Shown here: piece after piece, positions 1 through 6,876 of the stretch
Layout of the letters: each line of letters begins with the position of its first letter
Numbering within the stretch: the first letter of the stretch is position 1
NCBI RefSeq assembly: GCF_002327105.1
Contig: NZ_CP023406.1
Coordinates: 496,001 to 560,000 of the forward strand
Direction of reading: 5' to 3'
Origin: Luteimonas chenhongjianii
Lineage (GTDB): Bacteria > Pseudomonadota > Gammaproteobacteria > Xanthomonadales > Xanthomonadaceae
DNA length: 64,000 nucleotides
Notes under the pieces: generated by a model
What the model was told of the DNA's origin: nothing
What the model saw: the letters and a program-made list of their open reading frames with translations, nothing else
Database searches by the model: none
Translations under genes and position numbers: made by a program

Positions 1-1622
1 CCGATCTTCGCGTTGTGGCGGATGTCGACCGGGAACCCCGGATGGAACAGCACGCGCTCGATGCGCGCGGTATGCACATGGCCTTCGCCGATGTGCCGCA
101 GCTCGTCGGCGATGCGCGCGTGCTCGCGCTTGGCGATGCCGGCGCGCAGTTCCACACACAGCACCGGCGTCTGCCGGCCCGCGGGGCCGACACCGACCAG
201 CGCGGTGCGGCGTACTTCGGGATGCACGTTGAACACCGGCTCGACCTGTTCGGTGCACAGGGTCCCCTCGGCGGTCACGACGCGATGGCCCTTGCGGCCG
301 CAGAACCACAGCCGGCCTTCCGCATCGAAATAGCCGAGGTCGCCCATGCGGTGGACGATGCGCGTGCTGCCGTCAGGCAACGTCTCGGTGATTTTCGCCA
401 GCCGCGTCTGCGCGTCGCGGTTGAAATAGGTATCGGTGGCGCTGGGCCCGGCGACGGTGATCTCCCCGACCTGCGCGCCGGGCACGCACCGTGCGTCGGA
501 CCAGACCGGAATCGCGCCGTCGTCGACGCGGATGATCCGCACCTCGTTCGGCGGCACCGGTCGGCCGACGCAGGTGCCGGCGCCCTGTTCGGTGCGCGTG
601 CGCAGTTCCAGCAGTTCGCGGCCCTCGACCACCGCCACCGGCAGGCACTCGGTGGCGCCGTAGGGCGTCCAGAAGCGCGCATCGCCCGGCAGCAGCTCGA
701 GAATCCTCGCGACCGTGTCCGGCGGCACCGGCGCGCCGGCCGAGGTCACCCGGCGCAGCGTCGGCAGCGGCCTGCCGTCCTTCGCAAGCACGCCCATCAG
801 CGCCGGCGACCCGAACAGCTGGTCCACGCCAAAGCGTGCGATCGCCGCATGCAGCTTGTCGGGATCGGCATTCGCCGGGCGGGTGGGATCCATGTCCGGG
901 ATGATCGAGGTGAGCCCGAGCGCGGGATCGAACAACGCGAACGGCGGGAACGTCGGCAGGTCGATGCCGCCGGCGGCAATGCCGAATGCGCCACGCAACA
1001 TGTCGATCTGGGCAACGAAATGCCGGTGGCGATAGACCACGCCCTTTGGCACGCCGGTCGAGCCGCTGGTGAAGAGGATCGCGGCGACATCGTCGGCCTG
1101 CGTCGCGGCCAACTGTGGCCCGGCGCCCGCGCCGGCGCGTTCCACCTGCGCCAGCGTGGCATCGGCCAGCCACGCGCGGTGACCGGTGGTGATGCGGATA
1201 CGCGCCGATTTCGCCCAGCCCAGCAGCGTGCGCGCGAACTGCGCCAGCGGAATGCCGATGAACGCCTGCGCCTGGGCTTCATCCAGGCACTGCTTGAGTG
1301 CGCGCCTGTCGATGCCCGGGTCCACCAGCACCGGCACCGCGCCGGCCTTGAACAGCGCGAACATCAACAGGAAGAACTCGGGTGTGGGGCGGACCATCAG
1401 CACCGCGCGCGTGCCGCGGACGATGCCGCGCCGGGCGAGGCCGGCGGCGATCGCATCGCTGCGTGCGTCCAGCGCGGCATAGGTCAGTGCATGCGCCTCG
1501 CCGTAGCGGCCGTCGGGGCCGGGACAACGCATCGCGATCCGGTCGGGTCGCTCGCGCGCGAGCCGCGGCAGGGCTGCGGCGATGTTGACCGCGTCCGCGG
1601 CCGGGGAGATGGGTGCTTGCAT
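1..1622 (-). CDS. oleC: OleC, olefin beta-lactone synthetase (AMP-dependent, partial)
   Basis: This adenylate-forming enzyme acts in long-chain olefin biosynthesis: OleC activates the 2-alkyl-3-hydroxy acid made by OleA and OleD and closes it to a beta-lactone. The reading frame stays open from an ATG at 1622 to the window edge, giving 540 codons. The P-loop LFTSGSTGVPKG lies near residue 182 and the FWTPYGATE motif follows. The last visible residues (DIRHNAKI) match the usual C-terminal end of the family, so only a few tens of residues are missing. Closeness to Xanthomonas OleC is from memory of that protein. The remaining ole genes would lie beyond position 1. A generic acyl-CoA ligase is the alternative. 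Confidence 0.85.
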   Translation of the reverse strand, partial: MQAPISPAADAVNIAAALPRLARERPDRIAMRCPGPDGRYGEAHALTYAALDARSDAIAAGLARRGIVRGTRAVLMVRPTPEFFLLMFALFKAGAVPVLVDPGIDRRALKQCLDEAQAQAFIGIPLAQFARTLLGWAKSARIRITTGHRAWLADATLAQVERAGAGAGPQLAATQADDVAAILFTSGSTGVPKGVVYRHRHFVAQIDMLRGAFGIAAGGIDLPTFPPFALFDPALGLTSIIPDMDPTRPANADPDKLHAAIARFGVDQLFGSPALMGVLAKDGRPLPTLRRVTSAGAPVPPDTVARILELLPGDARFWTPYGATECLPVAVVEGRELLELRTRTEQGAGTCVGRPVPPNEVRIIRVDDGAIPVWSDARCVPGAQVGEITVAGPSATDTYFNRDAQTRLAKITETLPDGSTRIVHRMGDLGYFDAEGRLWFCGRKGHRVVTAEGTLCTEQVEPVFNVHPEVRRTALVGVGPAGRQTPVLCVELRAGIAKREHARIADELRHIGEGHVHTARIERVLFHPGFPVDIRHNAKI

Positions 1623-1701
1623 CGGCGAGAGGATACCGGGCCGCCGCACGCGCACGGCCGGGGACGGACTAGGATGGCCGCTTTCCCGCACGGACACCGC
1701 C

Positions 1702-2127
1702 ATGCGCGTTCCCCGCTTCCCCGCTCCGCTGCTGCTCGTCCTGATGCTCTCCTTGTGGCTGCCGGGCTGTGCCAGCGCCGGCAAGCAGCGCAGCGCCCTC
1801 GAGAGCGCGCAGCATGCATGGTCGTCGGCGGTGCGCTGGAACGATCTGCACGGCGCCTGGCAACTGGTCGATCCGGAGTACCGCACCGCGAATCCGGCGA
1901 ACGCGCTGGACTTCGAACGCTACGCCCAGGTCCAGGTGACCGGTTATCGCGAGGTCGGTGGCCAAGCCGGGCCGGACGAGGCACTGCGCGAGATCCAGAT
2001 CGGCGTGGTCAACCGCCATACGATGGCCGAGCGCACCGTGCGCTATACCGAGCGCTGGCGCTGGGATCCGGACGCCGGCACCTGGTGGATCACGGATGGT
2101 TTGCCCGATCTGTGGGCGGGCGAATAA
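1702..2127 (+). CDS. small lipoprotein, function unknown
   Basis: The 141-residue product begins with a short hydrophobic signal ending in a lipobox (LPGC, Cys near residue 17), so it is predicted to be lipidated at the membrane. The rest is a compact, Trp/Arg-rich domain with a YTERWRWDPD stretch. This resembles small NTF2-like or DUF-type secreted domains, but I do not recognise a family. The ATG at 1702 is preferred over longer upstream starts because it places the signal peptide at the N-terminus. A TAGGAT -10-like box lies at about 1669. The gene is divergent from oleC. Confidence 0.75.
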   Translation: MRVPRFPAPLLLVLMLSLWLPGCASAGKQRSALESAQHAWSSAVRWNDLHGAWQLVDPEYRTANPANALDFERYAQVQVTGYREVGGQAGPDEALREIQIGVVNRHTMAERTVRYTERWRWDPDAGTWWITDGLPDLWAGE

Positions 2128-2203
2128 CGGCTGCGGCCCCTGGCGCCGGGCAGCCGCGGCGTTGTGCGACAATCGCCGCCCTCCGACGCACCGCGACTGA
2201 TCC

Positions 2204-2641
2204 GTGAATTTCGAAGAACTTCTGGCCTTCCTCGGCCGCAACCAGATGTTGTCGCTGGTCTTCGCCGCCCTGACGGTGGCGATCATCGTCAATGAGATCT
2301 CGCGGCTGTTCCGCGGCTTCAAGGCGCTGCGTCCGGCCGAACTGACCGTGCTGATGAACCGCGAGAACGCGCTCGTCGTCGACCTGCGGCCCTCGGCGGA
2401 CTACGCCAAGGGCCACATCCCCGGATCGAAGAACGTGCTGATGAGCCAGTTCGACCCGGAGAGCAAGCAGCTCGCACCGGCGAAGGCCCTGCCCGTGGTG
2501 CTGGTCTGCAAGACCGGCAGTACCGCGAGCGACGCCGCCAAGCGGCTCAAGAAGGCCGGCTTCGCGAACGTCTACGTCCTCGACGGCGGCATCGGCGGCT
2601 GGCTGCAGGCCGATCTGCCGCTGGTCAAGGGCCGCGGCTGA
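2204..2641 (+). CDS. membrane-anchored rhodanese-like protein (YibN type)
   Basis: The 145-residue protein has one N-terminal transmembrane helix (about residues 17-32) and a rhodanese domain with the active-site loop VCKTGS (Cys near residue 106), followed by the typical LDGGIGGW end. Rhodaneses transfer sulfur or act as protein-binding modules; the real substrate is unknown. It starts at a GTG with no clear ribosome-binding site. It lies directly upstream of secB and gpsA, matching the enterobacterial yibN-grxC-secB-gpsA order, but grxC is absent here. Confidence 0.88.
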   Translation: MNFEELLAFLGRNQMLSLVFAALTVAIIVNEISRLFRGFKALRPAELTVLMNRENALVVDLRPSADYAKGHIPGSKNVLMSQFDPESKQLAPAKALPVVLVCKTGSTASDAAKRLKKAGFANVYVLDGGIGGWLQADLPLVKGRG

Positions 2642-2718
2642 GCCCAGGCTCCGTCCATCGGCGGGTGCCATAATCGGCGATCCCGCTTCCACCCAATTTT
2701 CTGCTGGAGTCGATCCAC

Positions 2719-3246
2719 ATGTCCGAAGAACAGACCACCAACGGCGCCAATGGCGCAGCCCCGGCGCAGCCGGCCGGCGCGCAGTTCAGCGTCGAAAAGA
2801 TCTACGTCAAGGACGTCTCGTTCGAATCGCCCAAGTCGCCGGCGATCTTCAACGAGCAGGCCCAGCCGCAGCTCAACATGAACCTCAACCAGAGCGTCCA
2901 GCGCGTCGGCGACAACGCCTACGAAGTCGTGCTGGGGATCACCCTGACCTGCACCACCGGTGAGGACAACGCCAACACGGTGTACGTGGCCGAAGTGAAG
3001 CAGGCCGGCGTGTTCGGCCTGGCCGGGTTCGACGGCAACACCCTCGATGCGCTGCTCGGCACCCAGTGCCCGAACGTGCTCTATCCCTACGCCCGCCAGC
3101 TGATCGGCGACCTGATCCAGGCCGGCGGCTTCCCGCCGTTCCTGCTGCAGCCGATCAACTTCGACGCGCTCTACGCCGAAGGCCTGCGCCAGCGCGCGCA
3201 GCAGGGCGGCGAGCAGCCGACCACCGACCAGGTCGGCAACGCCTGA
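2719..3246 (+). CDS. secB: SecB protein-export chaperone
   Basis: SecB is a cytosolic tetrameric chaperone that keeps preproteins unfolded and hands them to SecA. The 175-residue sequence shows the conserved core: [16 protein letters not shown] near the N-terminus, the VVLGITLTC strand and the [14 protein letters not shown] end. An acidic, low-complexity tail follows. It starts at an ATG after a purine-rich stretch (GCTGGAGTCG) and ends three bases before the GTG of gpsA, so the two are probably co-transcribed. Confidence 0.97.
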   Translation: MSEEQTTNGANGAAPAQPAGAQFSVEKIYVKDVSFESPKSPAIFNEQAQPQLNMNLNQSVQRVGDNAYEVVLGITLTCTTGEDNANTVYVAEVKQAGVFGLAGFDGNTLDALLGTQCPNVLYPYARQLIGDLIQAGGFPPFLLQPINFDALYAEGLRQRAQQGGEQPTTDQVGNA

Positions 3247-3248
3247 GC

Positions 3249-4259
3249 GTGAGCGATCCGAAGTCCGCGGTCGCGGTGCTGGGCGCCGGTTCCTGGGGAA
3301 CCGCGCTCGCATCGCTGATCGCACGCAATGGCCACCCCACGATGCTGTGGGGTCGCAACGCGGCGCAGGTCGAGGCGATCGACCAGCGCCACGAGAATCC
3401 GCGTTATCTGCCGGGCATTCCGTTGCCCGACACCCTGCGCGCGACCACCGACCTGGCCCACGCCATCGAAGGCGCCGGGCTGATCCTGGTCGTGGTGCCC
3501 TCGCATGCGTTCACCGAAACGCTGGCCCTGCTGGCGCCGCTGCGCACGGCCGGCGTCGGCGTGTCGTGGGCGACCAAGGGTTTCGAGCCGGGTTCGGGGC
3601 GTTTCCTGCATGAAGTGGCCGGCGATCTGCTGGGTGGCGACGTGCCCCTGGCCGTCGTCACCGGCCCCTCGTTCGCCAAGGAGGTCGCTTCCGGCCTGCC
3701 GACCGCGATCACCGTGCAGTCCGAGGACGAAGCGTTCGCGCAGACCGTGGCCGATGTGCTGCACGGCCCGACCTTCCGCGCCTATACCGGCACCGACATG
3801 CGTGGCGCCGAACTCGGCGGCGCGATGAAGAACGTGCTGGCCGTGGCCACCGGCGCGGCCGACGGCATGGAACTGGGCCTCAACGCCCGGACCGGCCTGA
3901 TCACCCGCGGGCTCAACGAGATGCTGCGGCTCAACCGCGCGATCGGCGGCCGGGCCGAAACCCTGATGGGCCTGGCCGGTCTCGGCGATCTGGTGCTGAC
4001 CTGCTCCGGGGATCTGTCGCGCAACCGCCGGCTGGGCCTGGCGCTGGGCCGCGGCGAGAAGCTCGAGGACGCGGTGCGCGCGATCGGCCAGGTGGTCGAA
4101 TCGGTGCAGACCGCCGACGAGGTCATGCGCTTGGCCGAGCGGCACGGCATCGAACTGCCGATCTCCAGCAATGTCCGCGCGGTGCTGCACGGCGATATCA
4201 CCCCGGCCGAAGCTCTGGGCCGGTTGATGGCCCGCGAGCAGAAGCCCGAGTTCGAATAA
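3249..4259 (+). CDS. gpsA: glycerol-3-phosphate dehydrogenase [NAD(P)+]
   Basis: This cytosolic enzyme reduces dihydroxyacetone phosphate to sn-glycerol 3-phosphate for phospholipid synthesis. The 336-residue sequence has the N-terminal Rossmann motif [10 protein letters not shown] (about residues 11-20), the conserved [11 protein letters not shown] strand and the catalytic-lysine segment GGAMKNVLA. The GTG at 3249 is chosen because it sits three bases after the secB stop and just ahead of the nucleotide-binding strand. Longer upstream starts would lie inside secB. The length is normal for GpsA. Confidence 0.96.
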   Translation: MSDPKSAVAVLGAGSWGTALASLIARNGHPTMLWGRNAAQVEAIDQRHENPRYLPGIPLPDTLRATTDLAHAIEGAGLILVVVPSHAFTETLALLAPLRTAGVGVSWATKGFEPGSGRFLHEVAGDLLGGDVPLAVVTGPSFAKEVASGLPTAITVQSEDEAFAQTVADVLHGPTFRAYTGTDMRGAELGGAMKNVLAVATGAADGMELGLNARTGLITRGLNEMLRLNRAIGGRAETLMGLAGLGDLVLTCSGDLSRNRRLGLALGRGEKLEDAVRAIGQVVESVQTADEVMRLAERHGIELPISSNVRAVLHGDITPAEALGRLMAREQKPEFE

Positions 4260-4445
4260 GAAGCTTCGGGCCGAAGGCCCGACCAAAGCCCCTCTCCCTC
4301 CGGGAGAGGGGGGCACCATCCGCAAAGCGGATGGTGGGGTGAGGGGAGGCCTCGCCAAGGCGCCCAAAGCACCTGCATCTCCCTCCGGGCACCTTCCCCC
4401 GAGGGGAAGGACAACACAGGGGGCGCCGCGAGCTGCGACTGGAAT
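4260..4445. repeat. tandem REP-like hairpins after gpsA
   Basis: The gene-free stretch 4260-4569 begins with successive inverted repeats: TCGGGCC/GGCCCGA at about 4266-4282, CCCCTCTCCC/GGGAGAGGGG at 4289-4311, CACCATCCGC/GCGGATGGTG at 4314-4336 and CCTTCCCC/GGGGAAGG near 4391-4408. A related element occurs at 30053-30071. Such clustered palindromes between genes are typical REP-like elements of xanthomonads. They may protect gpsA mRNA 3' ends or end transcription. No coding potential was seen. Confidence 0.6.
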
Positions 4446-4463
4446 CCCTCGACCTCTCCGACC

Positions 4464-4497
4464 CAAAAAGAAACCCGACCATTGCTGGCCGGGTTCG
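4464..4497 (-). terminator. Rho-independent terminator of the Ax21-like gene
   Basis: On the minus strand, the stem AACCCGGCC pairs with GGTCGGGTT (forward 4472-4480 and 4487-4495), leaving a 6-base loop, and is followed by a T-rich run. It lies about 75 bases past the stop codon of the minus-strand outer-membrane protein gene. Confidence 0.85.
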
Positions 4498-4569
4498 GTC
4501 GGTTTCCGGGAGAGAGACGCGCCGGGAAAGCGCTGGGGACCGGAAACCGTGGGGCGCGCGGTGTGGCGC

Positions 4570-5145
4570 TTACCAGCGCAGGCGCGGGCCGATGAACCAC
4601 TGGGTGTCGCCACCCTTGATGAGCTTCACGTCGCCAGCCACGCCGAAGTTCGGGGTGAACTTCCACTGCGCGCCGAGGCGGCCATAGAAGTCGCTAGCGA
4701 ATCCGTCGTCCAGGTGGTCGTAACCGGCCAGTGCGTAGCCTTCGAGCGCCGGCAGCAGCACGCTGCGCGCGCCGACCTCGACCGAATAGCCGTCACCGTT
4801 GATGCCGTGGCCGAAATCGAGCTTCTGGTAGGCCACGCGGGTCAGCAGGTCGGTGCGCGGCGAGACTTCGTGGTTGTAGCCCACGCCCAGACGCCACTGA
4901 TCGCGGTCGAGCGGACTACGATCCACACTTTCGCGGGTGTAGTCGCCAAAAGCATGGAAGTTGGGGTGGAACGCGGCGGAGCCACGGATCGACCAGCCAT
5001 CGGAATCGACGTCGCGGTCGAGGGGCGCGACATCGGACTTGCTGGCCGAATAACCGCCTTCGAGATAGGTGTAGGACAGGCCGTCGGCGGCATGACCGGC
5101 GAGCGGCAGCGCGGCCGCAAGGACCGCAAGAGACAAACGCTTCAT
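4570..5145 (-). CDS. Ax21-family outer-membrane beta-barrel protein
   Basis: The 191-residue precursor starts with a cleavable signal peptide (MKRLSLAVLAAALPLAGHA, about residues 1-19). The mature protein consists of alternating amphipathic beta strands and ends in an aromatic residue (PRLRW), typical of an outer-membrane barrel. GLSYTYLEGGY right after cleavage is the hallmark start of the Xanthomonas/Stenotrophomonas Ax21 (Omp) family. That family was once proposed as a quorum or immune signal and is now usually regarded as an outer-membrane protein. The ATG at 5145 is chosen because it heads the signal peptide; a longer frame upstream has none. Confidence 0.88.
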   Translation of the reverse strand: MKRLSLAVLAAALPLAGHAADGLSYTYLEGGYSASKSDVAPLDRDVDSDGWSIRGSAAFHPNFHAFGDYTRESVDRSPLDRDQWRLGVGYNHEVSPRTDLLTRVAYQKLDFGHGINGDGYSVEVGARSVLLPALEGYALAGYDHLDDGFASDFYGRLGAQWKFTPNFGVAGDVKLIKGGDTQWFIGPRLRW

Positions 5146-5202
5146 TCGGGGGATATCTCCGGCCGACGCCTGCTTGGGACGCGGCTCTATTCTGTGGCAA
5201 TG

Positions 5203-5322
5203 CGAAAAAATGCCGGCCCGGGTGAAGGGGGGAGGGGATGCTTCGAGGGGGCGAAGCAGATCACCCGGGCCGGTGAGATCAATTCTCAACTGCTCCCTGC
5301 AACCCGCGCTGAATATTGAACC
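5203..5322 (-). ncRNA. candidate C-rich small RNA with intrinsic terminator
   Basis: Between trmL and the Ax21-like gene, the minus strand carries a perfect 13-bp stem (arms at forward 5213-5225 and 5261-5273). It encloses a second hairpin (GCTTCG/CGAAGC, 5240-5257) with a C-only loop, then a CCCCTCCCCCC single-stranded run. The outer stem is followed by six T residues at 5205-5210, so it works as a terminator. A -10-like TACACT at about 5327-5332 would give a transcript of roughly 115 nt. The C-rich loops recall the Xanthomonas sRNA sX13, but identity is not shown. At minimum it is the trmL terminator. Confidence 0.4.
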
Positions 5323-5387
5323 GGCAAGTGTAGGATTTTTCCGTCTTCGCGAGGATCGTGCCGCCCCGGACCACGTGGCGATGGCGC

Positions 5388-5855
5388 TTAAACCCCCGCG
5401 CCGGCGAATCCCTGCTGCCGCCAGGCCTCGAACACCACCACGGCCACCGCATTCGACAGATTCAGACTGCGGTTGCCGGGTCGCATCGGCAGGCGCAGGC
5501 GCTGGCCGTCGGGCACGCGTTCGAGGACCTCCGCCGGCAGGCCCCGGGTCTCCGAGCCGAACAGGAAGGCATCACCCGGCGCGAACGCCGGCGTATCGAA
5601 GCGCCGGCTGTTGCGCGTACTCAGCGCGAACAGCCGCGCCGGCCGGATCACGCTCAGCGCGGCGTCGAGATCGTCGTGCACCTGCAGCGTCGCGTATTCG
5701 TGGTAATCGAGGCCGGCGCGGCGCAGGTTGCGGTCGTCGAGGTCGAAGCCCAGCGGTCGTACCAGGTGCAGGCGCGCGCCGGTATTGGCGCACAGCCGGA
5801 TGACGTTGCCGGTATTGGGAGGGATCTCGGGCGTATTCAGGATGACGTCGAACAT
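5388..5855 (-). CDS. trmL: tRNA (cytidine(34)-2'-O)-methyltransferase TrmL
   Basis: TrmL is a small SPOUT-class enzyme that 2'-O-methylates the wobble nucleotide of the two tRNA-Leu isoacceptors, using S-adenosylmethionine. The 155-residue sequence has the family start (LNTPEIPPNTGNVIRLCANT), the FGSETRGLP loop and the knotted C-terminal segment with NLSNAVAVVVFEAWRQ. The size is normal for the single-domain family. It stands alone with its own downstream hairpin terminator. Confidence 0.95.
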   Translation of the reverse strand: MFDVILNTPEIPPNTGNVIRLCANTGARLHLVRPLGFDLDDRNLRRAGLDYHEYATLQVHDDLDAALSVIRPARLFALSTRNSRRFDTPAFAPGDAFLFGSETRGLPAEVLERVPDGQRLRLPMRPGNRSLNLSNAVAVVVFEAWRQQGFAGAGV

Positions 5856-5889
5856 GGGCCGGGCCGGGCTGCGGGCCGGCCATTGTCGG

Positions 5890-6594
5890 TCACCAGGGCA
5901 GGGACGCGCCGGTCCAGTCGAGGAAGCGGCCGCTGTCGGCCGCGCCCAGGCCCGCGATCACCCGGCGCAGGCCGGCGACCGACTCCTCCGGGGTCTCGGT
6001 CGCCTGGGCACCGCCCATGTCGGTGCGCACCCAACCCGGGTGCAGGGCGACGACGACGATGCCGCGCTCGCGCAGCGCATGCGCCAGCTGCACCGTGGCC
6101 ATGTTCAGCGCGGCCTTGCTGATCGCGTAGCTCGGGGTGCCGAATCGGGTGGTGCCGGCGATCGAGCCGAGCTGCGAGGACAGGTTGGCCACGCGCGCGC
6201 CATCGGCGAGCAGCGGCGCCAGCGCCTGGGTCAGCAGCAACGGGCCGACGACGTTGGTCCGCAGGCTGTCGTCGAGGATCTCTTCGGTCAGCGCACCGAA
6301 CCGCTCGCCGCCATGCAGCACGCCCGCGTTGTTGACCAGCAGGCCGATCCGCGCCTCCCGGCCGGCCGCCAGCGGCCATTCGCGCGCCAGTTCCTCGCGC
6401 GAGGCTGCGTCGCCGACATCCAGCGGCAGCACCTTGAGATGACCGGGATACTCGGCGGCCAGGGCATTGAGCGCCTGCGCGCGGCCCGGCTGGCGGCAGG
6501 TCGCGACCACGCGCGCGCCATCGGCAAGCAGTTGCCGGACCAGCTCCAGGCCGAGACCTCGATTGGCACCGGTGACGAGGGTCCAGTGGGTCAT
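5890..6594 (-). CDS. short-chain dehydrogenase/reductase
   Basis: The 234-residue cytosolic oxidoreductase has the classical SDR cofactor motif TGANRGLG at about residues 7-14, the NNAG motif, a catalytic Ser in NLSSQLGS and the YAISK (YxxxK) pair. Cofactor preference and substrate cannot be read from the sequence. The ATG at 6594 directly precedes the Rossmann strand; the long frame upstream is antisense to the M16 peptidase gene. It lies 34 bases before trmL in the same direction, so co-transcription is possible. Confidence 0.9.
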   Translation of the reverse strand: MTHWTLVTGANRGLGLELVRQLLADGARVVATCRQPGRAQALNALAAEYPGHLKVLPLDVGDAASREELAREWPLAAGREARIGLLVNNAGVLHGGERFGALTEEILDDSLRTNVVGPLLLTQALAPLLADGARVANLSSQLGSIAGTTRFGTPSYAISKAALNMATVQLAHALRERGIVVVALHPGWVRTDMGGAQATETPEESVAGLRRVIAGLGAADSGRFLDWTGASLPW

Positions 6595-6876
6595 GGCATG
6601 CACTCTCGATCGGGAACAGGGCGATGCTAGTCGCGCGCTGATGAGTGGCGGGTGGCGGGCGATGGTCTGCCGGGCGCCGGGCGGACGCGTACAGCGCGTC
6701 TGCAGAACCGGCTTTGTCGACGAATGCGCCCCATCCGCCATCCTGGGCCGGGTGGAGACCCCGGAACCGGACGCACGCGACCGTCGGCGGATCCCGCTCC
6801 ATGACCTGCGACCCGTGCCGTACGGCCCGCGGCTGGCTACGATGCGGGTCCAATTCCGTCCAATCCAAGGCCCGGC

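Noticed and set aside
15..2207. 730-codon open frame on the plus strand
   Set aside because: It is antisense to oleC and runs through the lipoprotein gene in another frame. Its Arg/His/Ala-rich composition is typical of shadow frames in GC-rich DNA.
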